A DNA stretch of 19,343 bases from an uncultured Bacteroidia bacterium (GCA_902796455.1 CADBPH010000332.1:1-19343); one strand, 5' to 3'; shown: positions 7,377 through 15,729, numbered from the stretch's first letter. Program-made: numbers and translations. Notes: generated by a model not told the origin, from the letters alone.

Positions 7377-7751
7377 TTAAGCTTCCTCTTTGTAGACGAG
7401 CTTCTTCTCTTTGATACGGGCCTTCTTACCGGAGAGGTTCCTGAGGTAGAAGATCCTTGCCCTGCGGACTTTACCGACTTTGTTGAGTTCGACGGAGTCG
7501 ATGAACGGAGACTGGTAAGGGAAAATCCTTTCTACTCCGACGCCACCGGAAACCTTGCGGACCGTGAAGGTCTTCGTAAACGGAGAATTTCCGCTGATCT
7601 GAATCACAACGCCTCTGAACTTCTGAAGCCTGTCCTTGTCACCCTCTTTGATCCGGTAGGTAACCGTAACCGTATCACCGGCCTTGAACTGAGGGAATGA
7701 AGCTACATTCTCATTAAGGAATGATTGCTCTACTACTTTAATAAAATCCAT
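7377..7751 (-). CDS. rplS: 50S ribosomal protein L19
   Basis: This 124-residue protein is L19 (bL19), which sits at the interface between the two ribosomal subunits. The start MDFIKVVEQSFLNE and the core FKAGDTVTVTYRIKEGDKDRLQKFRGVVIQ are diagnostic, as are SGGVGVERIFPYQSPFIDSVE and KVRRARIFYLRNLSGKKARIKEK. The last residues (KLVYKEEA) are slightly longer than in E. coli. The ATG at 7751 has no clear Shine-Dalgarno site, which is normal in this phylum. The gene has its own promoter in the gap after dnaJ and a strong hairpin ending 17 bases before the start codon, which may serve in autoregulation. tRNA-Arg follows on the same strand. Confidence 0.97.
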   Translation of the reverse strand: MDFIKVVEQSFLNENVASFPQFKAGDTVTVTYRIKEGDKDRLQKFRGVVIQISGNSPFTKTFTVRKVSGGVGVERIFPYQSPFIDSVELNKVGKVRRARIFYLRNLSGKKARIKEKKLVYKEEA

Positions 7752-7768
7752 ATCTAATACTCTTTAGC

Positions 7769-7808
7769 GCAACTTTACGGACCCCAATCTTGTTCCGTAA
7801 GCGGTTGC
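7769..7808 (-). promoter_or_regulatory. rplS: Hairpin in the rplS leader, candidate L19 autoregulatory element
   Basis: In the minus-strand leader, GCAAC (7804-7808) pairs with GTTGC (7769-7773), and TTACGGA (7794-7800) pairs with TCCGTAA (7775-7781). The two helices are separated by an asymmetric internal loop (CGC against one A) and closed by a 12-base loop rich in A and G. No T run follows, so it is not a terminator. It ends 17 bases before the rplS ATG, where a protein could block ribosome loading. Ribosomal protein genes often carry such leaders, and L19 leaders have been proposed in Flavobacteria as I recall; the match here is untested. Confidence 0.55.
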
Positions 7809-7824
7809 ATCGATTTTGGGACTG

Positions 7825-7855
7825 CAAAAATACGAATAAATTTCCTTTCCGCAAA
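7825..7855 (-). promoter_or_regulatory. rplS: Bacteroidota-type promoter of rplS
   Basis: On the minus strand TTTG (7852-7855) is followed after 19 bases by TATTTTTG (7825-7832), an exact fit to the -33 TTTG / -7 TAnnTTTG consensus of the phylum's primary sigma factor. Initiation near 7818-7820 would give a leader of about 67 bases that includes the hairpin at 7769-7808. Confidence 0.7.
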
Positions 7856-7859
7856 TTTT

Positions 7860-9047
7860 TCAGAAATTTTCTTTCATTTTATCGAAAAGATTCTTGTCGT
7901 CCCGGCTCAGATCCGGCACGAATGAAGAAGAACTCCGCATCGCCTCGATGGCGGATTTCTCACTTCCCTTGAGCCGGCGCGGAATCCACACCAGGAACTT
8001 CACATACATGTCCCCGGTCCCGCGGCCGTATCCACTGACCGACGGCAGACCCTTGCCGCGCAGGCGGACAACCGAACCGGACTGCGTCCCCGCCTCTACC
8101 TTGATTTTATAAGAACCGTCCAGGCACGGGATGGAAACTTCCGTACCCAGAATGGCATCCGTCACAGAAATGACTTTCGTATAGAACAGGTTGTTACCGT
8201 CCCGCTTGAGTTGGGAATGCGGCAACTCTTCGATCAATACGAGCAGATCGCCGCTGACACCATTGTTCTTGGCGGCATGGCCCTCGCCCCGGAGGGTCAG
8301 CTGCATGCCGTTCTCCACACCGGCGGGAATCTTGACCTTGACAGTCACCTTCTTGCGGATCAGGCCCGTTCCGGAACAGTTCCGGCAGGGATTCTTGACG
8401 ATCCGCCCCTCGCCGCCGCAGCGCGAACAGGTCGTATAAGTTACGGTCTGGCCGAAGAAACTGTTGGCCACCCGCTGCTCCTGACCCGTTCCGTGGCAGA
8501 CCGGACAGGTCTGGATATCGGAATCGTTCTTGGCCCCTTTTCCGCCGCATTCCGGGCAGGGCGCGTTGCGCTCGATCGTCACTTCTTTCTCGCAGCCAGT
8601 CGCAATCTCTTCCAGCGTGAGCTTGACCCGGGTACGGATATCCCTGCCCCGGTAAACCCGCTGCTGGGACGCGCCGGAAGCATTCCGGCCGAAACCGCCG
8701 AAGCCACCGAAACCGCCAAAGCCGCCGAAGCCACCGCCAAAGAGGTCGTTCAAGATATCGTTGAGGTTCCCGAACCCGCCGCTGAAGTCGAATCCGCCGT
8801 CAGCGCCGAGGCCGGCCTGGCCGAATTTGTCATACTTCGCCCGCTTGTCCGCATCGCTCAGGACGGAATACGCCTCGGATGCCTCCTTGAATTTCTCTTC
8901 CGCCGTTTTTTTCTCGGCGTCCGTTCCATCCACCCAGCGGTCCGGATGCCACTTCAGCGCAAGTTTGCGGTAAGCAGACTTGATCTCGTCGGCAGTGGCT
9001 TCCTTCCCGACACCGAGTACCTCATAATAATCTCTCTTTTCAGCCAT
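7860..9047 (-). CDS. dnaJ: Chaperone DnaJ
   Basis: DnaJ is the Hsp40 co-chaperone that delivers unfolded proteins to DnaK and stimulates its ATPase. The 395-residue protein has the full type I layout: the J domain (about 1-75) with HPD at residues 34-36, a Gly/Phe-rich linker with a run of GGF repeats, and a zinc-binding region with four CxxCxGxG modules ([32 protein letters not shown]). The C-terminal substrate-binding domains follow ([20 protein letters not shown] onward). The J domain carries a small insert after [14 protein letters not shown]. It starts 10 bases after the grpE stop and is transcribed with it. dnaK is not in the window. Confidence 0.98.
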   Translation of the reverse strand: MAEKRDYYEVLGVGKEATADEIKSAYRKLALKWHPDRWVDGTDAEKKTAEEKFKEASEAYSVLSDADKRAKYDKFGQAGLGADGGFDFSGGFGNLNDILNDLFGGGFGGFGGFGGFGGFGRNASGASQQRVYRGRDIRTRVKLTLEEIATGCEKEVTIERNAPCPECGGKGAKNDSDIQTCPVCHGTGQEQRVANSFFGQTVTYTTCSRCGGEGRIVKNPCRNCSGTGLIRKKVTVKVKIPAGVENGMQLTLRGEGHAAKNNGVSGDLLVLIEELPHSQLKRDGNNLFYTKVISVTDAILGTEVSIPCLDGSYKIKVEAGTQSGSVVRLRGKGLPSVSGYGRGTGDMYVKFLVWIPRRLKGSEKSAIEAMRSSSSFVPDLSRDDKNLFDKMKENF

Positions 9048-9057
9048 GATTCATGCA

Positions 9058-9651
9058 TTAAATACCGACGACGACTTTGGCGTAGCGGAGCACCTTCCCG
9101 CCCAGCATATAGCCCGTCTCCACGACATCATACACCATGCCTTTCCGGGCTTCTTCTTCGACCGGAACCTGGGCGACCGCTTCATGGAAATCCGTGTCAA
9201 ACTTGGCGCCGCGGGCCTCGATTACTTCGAGCCCTTTCGTTTTCAGGTAGCCCAATAACTTTCCGTAGATCAAGGATGTACCTGTCTTCGCGGCCTCGTC
9301 GGACGAATCTTTCAGCATCTCGATCGCCCGCTCACAGTCGTCCAGCACAGGCAACAGTCCCTTGATGGTTTCCGCAGCAGCGGTCCCCACCAGGGCAAGC
9401 CGCTCCTCGGATGTCCGGCGGCGGAAAGTCTCGAACTCCGCCATCAGACGCAGGTAATCATTTTTTTCGGCGCCGACTTTCTCCGTCAGCTCCGCGTTTT
9501 TGCGTTGCAATTCCTCCACCTGCTCTTTCAAAGCCGTGAGTTCCTTGCTATCCTTTTCTTTCTTTTGTCCCTTTTTTTCTTCTTTCCCCAACTTCTGCTC
9601 TTCTGCCTTCCCCTCTTTCTGCGGGAGCACATGCTCATTCTTATTTGACAT
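9058..9651 (-). CDS. grpE: GrpE, nucleotide exchange factor of DnaK
   Basis: GrpE releases ADP from DnaK and so drives the chaperone cycle. With the ATG at 9651 it has 197 residues: a highly charged, Lys/Glu-rich N-terminal region, a long coiled coil (ELTALKEQVEELQRKNAELTEKV onward), the EFETFRRRTSEE helix, LLPVLDDCERAIEML, and the C-terminal beta domain with the closing signature EARKGMVYDVVETGYMLGGKVLRYAKVVV. In-frame ATGs at 9672 and 9699 would add 7 or 16 residues. I chose 9651 because the added residues look unlike GrpE starts, but no Shine-Dalgarno site decides it. It is the first gene of the grpE-dnaJ unit; I saw no hrcA gene or CIRCE operator nearby. Confidence 0.95.
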   Translation of the reverse strand: MSNKNEHVLPQKEGKAEEQKLGKEEKKGQKKEKDSKELTALKEQVEELQRKNAELTEKVGAEKNDYLRLMAEFETFRRRTSEERLALVGTAAAETIKGLLPVLDDCERAIEMLKDSSDEAAKTGTSLIYGKLLGYLKTKGLEVIEARGAKFDTDFHEAVAQVPVEEEARKGMVYDVVETGYMLGGKVLRYAKVVVGI

Positions 9652-9733
9652 AATGCAATTCTTTAATGACATCCTTTTTCCAAGCAAATTGTCTGCCACC
9701 CGGAATTCATGACAGAATGGCAGGAAAAACGGA

Positions 9734-9765
9734 TTTCCCTATTTCTAAAAAAAATCTTACCTTTG
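9734..9765 (+). promoter_or_regulatory. Bacteroidota-type promoter of the GntR regulator
   Basis: TACCTTTG (9758-9765) matches the -7 consensus TAnnTTTG. TTTC (9734-9737), one base off the -33 TTTG, lies 20 bases upstream. Initiation near 9771 would give a leader of roughly 20 bases before the ATG at 9790. Confidence 0.6.
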
Positions 9766-9789
9766 TTTGAACAATAAGGACATCAGCGC

Positions 9790-10521
9790 ATGACCGACAG
9801 CCAACTCGACCCGAAATCCCCGCAGCCCCTGCACATTCAGGCAGAAGCGAAATTGCGGGAAATGATCCAGCAGGAAGAATACCGGAAAGGAAAACTCCTC
9901 CCCAACGAAATTGAACTTTCCAAAGCCATGCACATATCCCGGAACACCCTCCGGCAGGCCATTAACAAACTGGTTTTCGAAGGGTTACTCATCCGGAAAA
10001 AAGGATACGGAACCATCGTCGCTCCCCTGAATGTCATGAGCAATGCGCGGAATTGGAAGAGTTTCTCCCAGGAAATGAAATCCATGGGCATGACTGTCCA
10101 GAATTTCGAGCTGCACATCAGTTTCGTGGAGGCGCCTTCAGAGGCGACCCTTTTCTTCGGGATCCCGCAAAATGAGCATTTGCTGTGCCTGGAGAGACTC
10201 CGCGGACGCCCCGGGCAGCCATTCGTGCATTTTATCTCGTATTTCAATCCCAAAGTTCCGATCAGCGTTGAAGACGACATGTCGATGCCGCTGTATGACA
10301 TGCTGGAAAAGAAATACGGCGTTGTCGTCAAGACGTCGAAAGAGATGATTTCAGCCCGGGGGGCCAATGCGTTCATTGCCTCGAAACTCGGGATCAAAGA
10401 GGGAGAACCCGTCCTGGTCCGCAAACGCTTTGTGTATGATGTGAATGATGTTCCGATTGAATTCAACATCGGATATTACCGGGCGGACAGTTTCACGTAC
10501 TCCATCGAATTCTCGAGATAG
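9790..10521 (+). CDS. GntR-family regulator, HutC type (UTRA domain)
   Basis: This 243-residue protein is a transcription regulator. Residues about 15-80 form a GntR winged helix-turn-helix (LREMIQQEEYRKGKLLPNEI, then ELSKAMHISRNTLRQAINKLVFEGLLIRKKGYGTIV). Residues about 95-240 form a UTRA ligand-binding domain, with LCLERLRGRPGQPFVHFISYF and, near the end, GEPVLVRKRFVYDVNDVPIEFNIGYYRADSFTYSIEF. Family members usually bind sugar phosphates, amino-sugar phosphates or small acids, and often control a neighbouring gene set. Here the nearest plus-strand gene is a lipoprotein beyond a terminator, and grpE-dnaJ diverges on the other side, so the target is unclear. The ATG at 9790 is well placed after the promoter. 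Autoregulation is likely from the family but no operator palindrome was evident. Confidence 0.9.
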   Translation: MTDSQLDPKSPQPLHIQAEAKLREMIQQEEYRKGKLLPNEIELSKAMHISRNTLRQAINKLVFEGLLIRKKGYGTIVAPLNVMSNARNWKSFSQEMKSMGMTVQNFELHISFVEAPSEATLFFGIPQNEHLLCLERLRGRPGQPFVHFISYFNPKVPISVEDDMSMPLYDMLEKKYGVVVKTSKEMISARGANAFIASKLGIKEGEPVLVRKRFVYDVNDVPIEFNIGYYRADSFTYSIEFSR

Positions 10522-10554
10522 TTTCCCTGGCTTTTCAAGGAATAACCCGATAAG

Positions 10555-10589
10555 ATTCCTGTTTTTTTTCGAAAGAAACAGGAATTTTT
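10555..10589 (+). terminator. Rho-independent terminator after the GntR regulator
   Basis: ATTCCTGTTT (10555-10564) pairs with AAACAGGAAT (10576-10585), the helix can extend through T/A and T-G pairs towards the loop, and a T run follows at once (10585-10589). The minus-strand reading lacks a T run, so it acts on plus-strand transcription. It separates the regulator from the lipoprotein gene. Confidence 0.8.
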
Positions 10590-10641
10590 CGCATAAAGAT
10601 TTGTTTTTCTGTTTCTTGGCCGGTGTCCTGACGCCCGGACT

Positions 10642-10649
10642 TATTTTTG
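10642..10649 (+). promoter_or_regulatory. Possible -7 box of the lipoprotein gene
   Basis: TATTTTTG fits the Bacteroidota -7 consensus TAnnTTTG and lies beyond the terminator of the preceding gene, 17 bases before the ATG at 10667. No exact TTTG is found at the right distance upstream (CTTG at 10615-10618 is the nearest), so the site is plausible but incomplete. Confidence 0.4.
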
Positions 10650-10666
10650 GCGCAAAAACCGATGCC

Positions 10667-11746
10667 ATGAAAAAGAAAAGATTTCCTTTTATCCTGCCGG
10701 CCGTTTCACTGGCGTTGTCCGTGTTGGGAGCCGGCTGCCTGAAGACCCCGGACGAATCCGCCGTCGGAACGCTTTGTGTCCGGCTCTCTCCCTCGGGTTA
10801 TACCGCAACGAAAGGGGCGGCCGCCCTCCCGGATTCCGGCTCCTTCCTCCTCTCCATCCGGGACGGACACGGAGCCTCCATTTACGAAGGAACGTATGGA
10901 GACAGCCCGGAGCGCTTCGATGTCCCCGCCGGGACGTATTCCATCTCCATCCGCTCCGGTCTGTTTGAAAAGCCGGCTTTCTCCGCACCGCTCTATGGGG
11001 ACGACCAATGCGTAACCGTAACCGATGGAGCGGTGGTACAGGTACTGCTGGGCTGCGCCCAGTTGAATGCCGGGATCCGGCTGCTGGTTGACGCCTCCTT
11101 TACGAGCCGGTTTCCGGACGGCAGCCTGTATCTGAGCGACGGGACGGAGGGACTGCCCTTTGGGAAAACAGAAAAAAGAATCGCCTATTTCCAGCCCGGT
11201 CCGGTGGAAATCCAGCTGTTGCAGGATGAAGAAAGGACATTACTGACGACCCGGAACTTGTCCGCACGGGAAATCCTGTCCCTGAAATTAGCCGCAAGCC
11301 CGGCCGGCGGACAGGGAGGCCATGTCTCCGTCGCAATCGACACCGCCCGGATCTGGACGGAAGACGGATTCACGGCCGGAGAAGGCGCGCAAGGGAAAAC
11401 GCCGGAAACGGCCCTGGGGACGGGAGAGGTGGCCGCCCATGCGGGCGAAACAGGGGTATGGGTACACGGATACATCGCAGGATGCTTCAAAACAGCCGCT
11501 TCACCGGTCTTCTACGCCCCTTTCCCCTCCGCGACCAATATCCTGGTCGCGTCGCGCCAATCCGTCACGGACAAGGATGCCTGTATCAGCATCGAATTGA
11601 AAAAAGGGGCCCTGCGGGACGCGGTCAACCTGCAGTCGCATCCCGGCCACAAAGGACGTAAGATCTATGTAAAAGGGGATATCGCAGCAAGCTACTACGG
11701 TATCCCCGGGGTAAAGAATGTAACGGATTACTACCTGGAAGAATAA
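10667..11746 (+). CDS. Lipoprotein with DUF4493-like and DUF6359-like regions
   Basis: This 359-residue protein is probably anchored in the outer membrane and may be surface exposed. The signal peptide (MKKKRFPFILPAVSLALSVL) ends in a lipobox with Cys24. Residues about 30-230 look like the DUF4493 proteins of gut Bacteroidales: a start of short beta strands with a TKGAAALPDSGSFLLSIRD segment and a PAGTYSISIRSG turn. Residues about 250-359 resemble DUF6359, with TALGTGEVAA, GVWVHGYIAGC, ATNILVAS, KKGALRDAVNLQSHP, GRKIYVKGDI and YYGIPGVKNVTDY. Both assignments come from memory of the families and were not searched. The ATG at 10667 was chosen for the signal peptide; the frame stays open further upstream, over the terminator. 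Function unknown; no SusC/SusD genes are adjacent. Confidence 0.8.
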   Translation: MKKKRFPFILPAVSLALSVLGAGCLKTPDESAVGTLCVRLSPSGYTATKGAAALPDSGSFLLSIRDGHGASIYEGTYGDSPERFDVPAGTYSISIRSGLFEKPAFSAPLYGDDQCVTVTDGAVVQVLLGCAQLNAGIRLLVDASFTSRFPDGSLYLSDGTEGLPFGKTEKRIAYFQPGPVEIQLLQDEERTLLTTRNLSAREILSLKLAASPAGGQGGHVSVAIDTARIWTEDGFTAGEGAQGKTPETALGTGEVAAHAGETGVWVHGYIAGCFKTAASPVFYAPFPSATNILVASRQSVTDKDACISIELKKGALRDAVNLQSHPGHKGRKIYVKGDIAASYYGIPGVKNVTDYYLEE

Positions 11747-11775
11747 GGGAGGGCCTCAACTTCCGGGCGCCGTCA

Positions 11776-14673
11776 TCAATAACCGAAAATTTCTTCGAGT
11801 CCGACCACTTTGACAGGGCCGAGTGTAGAAAGGAACTGCATGTCCATATCCCGGGTGTCGCCGAGGATTGCATAGACATAGGTCCTGTCCTTCACCCACT
11901 TTTGCTGGGTCGCAACCAAGTCATTCAGCGTCAGGGAAGGCAACTCCTTGTACACCTGCTTGGAACGGGGTTCTTTCAGGCCGAGTTCCCGGGCGGCCAG
12001 GTAGCTGCTCAGGACACGGGATCCGGTCACCCGGTTGGTGCGGAGCTTGGACTCCAGTCCGCTCTTGGCGATTTCGAAGGACTTCTCAGACTGAGGCATA
12101 TCGTTGATGATCAAATCAAAAGCCTCGACGGATTTCTGCAGTTTATCGTTCTGGGAACCGATTTCCGCGGAGAAGGTATAATCATCGTCCAGGAACGTGG
12201 GTTCATCCAGGCTGGCTGAAGCATGGTACGCCAGGGCACGGGCCTCGCGCATTTCCTGGAAGACGATGGTGTTCATGCCGGCACCGAAATACTGGTTGAA
12301 CAGGTTGATTTTGGCATCCTCGGAGACATCGAACTTCTCGCCCCGGTTGGAGAACTGCACGTAGTTGAACTGGCGGGAATCGTACTGGGCCACATATACG
12401 GCCGGTTTCTCCGTCAGGACTGTCCGGGCATGGAGATAGGTAGTCGGCTCCAATTGCGCGGCAACCTGATGATGCGCAGACAGGGTCGTCTTGAACTGGG
12501 AAGTCGTTTCGGGACCATAATAGAGGACCCGGTGGGCATAACGGAAAATCCCGCGGACCTTGGAAAGGAGTTCGTCGGATGTGACCGAAGCCACCTGTGC
12601 ATTGGTCATCGTCGTATTCCGGACATAGTCCGCCCCGAAGAGAACATACTCCTGCAGCGCGGAAGCACAGGCGTTCTGGTTGAACATGTCATCGTGGCGT
12701 TCCTTGAAGATATCGTTCTTCAGGCCCTGGAGAACCGCCTCATCCGGCTGGGCGTTCGCAATCAAATCTTCGACGATATCCAGCGCCTTGCCCATATTCT
12801 CGCTCAGACCCGTCAGATGGACAAATGTACGCCCGTCTGAAACACTCATGCCGAAATTGCAGCCCAGCATGTACATCTCTTTGGCTATCTCACTGGCGGA
12901 ACGCGTGGGGGTGCCGAGATACCCGACATAATTGAACGCCATGGCAAGGGCGGGATCCGACAGCAGTCCCCGGTCGACCTGGAAGGTCCACTCCGCGATG
13001 TCGTTGGCTGTATTCTGTTTGTACAGAACCTCGATACCATCGGCCGTAAAGACAGACATATCCTTCTCGTAATCAACGAATACCGGTTCGATCGGCTTGA
13101 CCTCGGAGGCCTGGATTTCCTGCAGGAAGGCACTCTGTTTGTCCCGGTTGGTCACAATCGGGGTGATCTTGGGCGCTTCAATCTTCTTGATGGAAGGATC
13201 GACACCGATGTGCTTATAAGCCAGGGCATAACTGTTCGCCCCCAGGAACTCGTTGCTCCACGCGACAATGTCTTCTTTGGTGATCTTGGAAAGCCGGTCA
13301 ATCCGGTTCACCTCGTCCTTCCAGGAAGTGCCGTTCACGAAAGCGTCCACGAACTTCATGGCACGGCCGCGGTTCTGCTGGAGCGTCCGCATCTCACGGA
13401 GCTTGAAATTGCTGATTGCCGCATCGATGAGTTTGTCGTCGAAATCCCCTGCCCGCAGCTTGGCGACCTCGCCCAGCAACAGATCGCGGACCTCCGTAAG
13501 CGACTGACCGTCTTTCGGATAAGCCTGAAGCAGCATCTCGCCGTAATCCGCACGTCCGTAATTGAAGCAATAGGCTCCCAGGACTTTTTGCTGCTGGTTG
13601 ATATCCAGGTCGATCAAACCGGCCATCCCGTTGTACAGAATCGAACCGGCCAGGGCAGCCAGGTCGCTCCGGAAATCGGCCGCACCGGGATAGCGCCAGC
13701 CCAACAGGACAAACTCCGCCTCGGTACCATAAACGTCTTTCTCAACCGGGGCCGTAATCGGCTGCTCCGGTGCAAAAGTGAAGGCCGGGAGTGCCGGGTT
13801 CGGTTCCCAGTCGCCGAAATACTTTTCAACGATGGCCACAAATTCATCCGGATTGAAATCACCGGAAACGCAGATGGCGCAGTTGTTCGGCACGTAGTAA
13901 GTGGCTTTTTGCTTCTTGATGGCCGTGATGGAAGGATTCTTCAGGTGGTCCTGCGTTCCGATCACCGTCTGCAAACCATAGGGGTGGTTCTTGAAGAACA
14001 CGGAATCGATGGCGATCATCGCCTTCTCGCTGTCATCGTTCAAGCCGCGGTTGAGTTCCTCGTAGACGGCCTCGAGCTCCGTATGGAAGCCCCTGACTAC
14101 CATGTTCTTGAACCGGTCGGACTGCACCTTGGCCCAGTTCTCGATCTGATTGGAAGGGATATCTTCCTGATAGCAGGTGACATCGTTGGACGTGAAGGCA
14201 TTGCTCCCCTGGGCTCCAATCATGTTCATCAACTTATCATACTCGTTGGGAATCGCCAGCTTGGATGCTTCGTAGCTGACCGAATCGATCAGGTGATAGA
14301 CGGCTTCGCGCTCCGCCGGATCAGTTTTGGTCCGGTACAGGTCGTACAGGGACTGGATCTCGTCCAGCATCGGTTTCTCCTTCGCATAATCGGTGGTCCC
14401 GACCTGCTCCGTGCCCTTGAACATGATATGTTCCAGATAATGGGCCAGACCCGTATTGTCGGACGGATCGTTTTTCCCGCCGGTCCGTACAGCAATGTAA
14501 GTCTGGATCCGGGGAGTCTCCTTGTTGACCGTCATGTAGACTTTCAGGCCATTTTTCAAGGTGTACATTTTGGTTTCCATGGGATCGCCCTTCACTGTCT
14601 CATAGTGATAGCGATTGCAGGATACGGCGCACAGCAAGCACATGGCTGCCGCCAGCAATAGCGTTCGTTTCAT
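11776..14673 (-). CDS. M16-family zinc metallopeptidase, lipoprotein
   Basis: This 965-residue protein is a pitrilysin/insulinase-type peptidase that probably degrades peptides in the periplasm or at the outer membrane. A signal peptide ends in a lipobox with Cys19 (AVSC). The first M16 domain carries the inverted zinc motif HYLEH (H78, E81, H82) within DNTGLAHYLEHIMFKGTEQV; the third ligand is probably E206 in TELEAVYEEL. An insert between them makes the spacing longer than the usual 70-80 residues. Residues about 240-420 hold the inactive M16_C-type domain (PNNCAICVSGDFNPDEFV onward), and the second half repeats the two-domain pattern without HxxEH. The ATG at 14673 was chosen because it begins the signal peptide; an upstream ATG at 14748 would overlap the preceding gene. 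Confidence 0.93.
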   Translation of the reverse strand: MKRTLLLAAAMCLLCAVSCNRYHYETVKGDPMETKMYTLKNGLKVYMTVNKETPRIQTYIAVRTGGKNDPSDNTGLAHYLEHIMFKGTEQVGTTDYAKEKPMLDEIQSLYDLYRTKTDPAEREAVYHLIDSVSYEASKLAIPNEYDKLMNMIGAQGSNAFTSNDVTCYQEDIPSNQIENWAKVQSDRFKNMVVRGFHTELEAVYEELNRGLNDDSEKAMIAIDSVFFKNHPYGLQTVIGTQDHLKNPSITAIKKQKATYYVPNNCAICVSGDFNPDEFVAIVEKYFGDWEPNPALPAFTFAPEQPITAPVEKDVYGTEAEFVLLGWRYPGAADFRSDLAALAGSILYNGMAGLIDLDINQQQKVLGAYCFNYGRADYGEMLLQAYPKDGQSLTEVRDLLLGEVAKLRAGDFDDKLIDAAISNFKLREMRTLQQNRGRAMKFVDAFVNGTSWKDEVNRIDRLSKITKEDIVAWSNEFLGANSYALAYKHIGVDPSIKKIEAPKITPIVTNRDKQSAFLQEIQASEVKPIEPVFVDYEKDMSVFTADGIEVLYKQNTANDIAEWTFQVDRGLLSDPALAMAFNYVGYLGTPTRSASEIAKEMYMLGCNFGMSVSDGRTFVHLTGLSENMGKALDIVEDLIANAQPDEAVLQGLKNDIFKERHDDMFNQNACASALQEYVLFGADYVRNTTMTNAQVASVTSDELLSKVRGIFRYAHRVLYYGPETTSQFKTTLSAHHQVAAQLEPTTYLHARTVLTEKPAVYVAQYDSRQFNYVQFSNRGEKFDVSEDAKINLFNQYFGAGMNTIVFQEMREARALAYHASASLDEPTFLDDDYTFSAEIGSQNDKLQKSVEAFDLIINDMPQSEKSFEIAKSGLESKLRTNRVTGSRVLSSYLAARELGLKEPRSKQVYKELPSLTLNDLVATQQKWVKDRTYVYAILGDTRDMDMQFLSTLGPVKVVGLEEIFGY

Positions 14674-14699
14674 ACAATATAATTTATAAACATGAACAA

Positions 14700-15722
14700 T
14701 TACGGTTTTAACAGGATGGTAGCGGATACCGGACGGTGATCGGAACAATTGGCCCGGAACGAATCTCCGGGTTCAATTCCTTCCGGAGTTGTTTCCCCAT
14801 GATGTGACATCTCAAAACTATCAGTGATCACCTCGTAGCGCACAACCTCCACCCTTTCCGCAGCACGGGCGCCGATAAATATATGGTCAATCTTCATATC
14901 ATGGGCAGAAGGGCCCGTCTCCAGGAATCCGGTATAGGAAGCCTCCCGATCGTTGATTTTTTTCCTGGCTAACCTTCTGGTATCCAACAATTCATTGCCT
15001 TTGATCAGTTCTATGTAGCCCGGCCTGGATTCATGCTTGAGTTTGCCGGTCGCATTGTCATACCAGGCTTCGCCACAGTTGAAATCCCCGGTACAGAAAG
15101 CCGGGACATCTCCCGCTATCGAGGCAACTTTTTTCTTGAGGATCCGCGCGTCGCGGCAACGAAGCGTATCCCGGACCGCACCCTTTTCCCCGGAATAATT
15201 GAATGCATGGAAATGGGAATTGAACACAAAAAAGACGACACCGGTCTCACGATCCTCGAATTTTCCCCAAATGCAGTTCAAGTCTTTTTTATCGGTGTCA
15301 TCCGGGTCATAACTGAAATCGACGCCCGGGGTCGGCGAATAATAAAAATGGCCTTTGTCCAGCAGGGCAAACCGCTCGTGCCTGTACAGGATCGCATTGA
15401 CCGATGGATTTGCTTTCCGGAAGGAGCCGATCCATTTGTACTGCGGGAGGGCGACAACCATATCAGCGAGCATCTCCCGACTGTTTTCCTGGGTGCCGAT
15501 GATATCAAAACCGGCTTTTGACAGAAGAGCGGCGACGGACTCTTTCCGATTCGGCCAATATCCCACGTGTTTCTTATTCGTCTCCGACGGACGTTCGATG
15601 TTATAGGTCCCGATCTTCAGGGGCACATCCGGAAGGGTGACCGGGTCATGATCCCTGGAACAAGAAAAAGAAAGCATGACGGAAATGACAAATAGCGTAT
15701 AGATAAACCAAGTCCTGCACAT
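14700..15722 (-). CDS. Endonuclease/exonuclease/phosphatase-family lipoprotein
   Basis: This 340-residue protein is a metal-dependent phosphodiesterase-fold enzyme (EEP, DNase I-like), exported and lipid-anchored through Cys21 after an N-terminal hydrophobic segment (LFVISVMLSFSC). The catalytic motifs appear in order: IGTYNIE (metal-linked Asn), DIIGTQEN (Glu metal ligand), FNSHFHAF (catalytic His), TGDFNCGE (Asp and Asn), MKIDHIFIG, and SDHRPVSATI (the terminal Asp-His pair). Relatives of this type act on nucleic acids, phosphoinositides or sphingomyelin, and the substrate cannot be told here. The first ATG was kept because it gives the signal peptide. The M16 peptidase starts 26 bases downstream on the same strand, so the two are probably co-transcribed. 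Confidence 0.88.
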   Translation of the reverse strand: MCRTWFIYTLFVISVMLSFSCSRDHDPVTLPDVPLKIGTYNIERPSETNKKHVGYWPNRKESVAALLSKAGFDIIGTQENSREMLADMVVALPQYKWIGSFRKANPSVNAILYRHERFALLDKGHFYYSPTPGVDFSYDPDDTDKKDLNCIWGKFEDRETGVVFFVFNSHFHAFNYSGEKGAVRDTLRCRDARILKKKVASIAGDVPAFCTGDFNCGEAWYDNATGKLKHESRPGYIELIKGNELLDTRRLARKKINDREASYTGFLETGPSAHDMKIDHIFIGARAAERVEVVRYEVITDSFEMSHHGETTPEGIEPGDSFRANCSDHRPVSATILLKP

Positions 15723-15729
15723 AAGACCT

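Noticed and set aside
9693..9723. Inverted repeat CTGCCA/TGGCAG between grpE and the GntR regulator as an operator
   Set aside because: Only 6 bp with a 19-base spacer; it does not resemble CIRCE or a known HutC-type operator and is expected by chance.
11747..11775. A terminator between the convergent lipoprotein and M16 genes
   Set aside because: The 29-base gap has GC-rich patches (GGGCCTC, CGGGCGCCG) but no stem followed by a T run on either strand.
13210..14661. A 483-codon open frame on the plus strand opposite the M16 peptidase
   Set aside because: It is a shadow of the M16 gene, which carries the zinc motif and a signal peptide; the antisense translation resembles no family.
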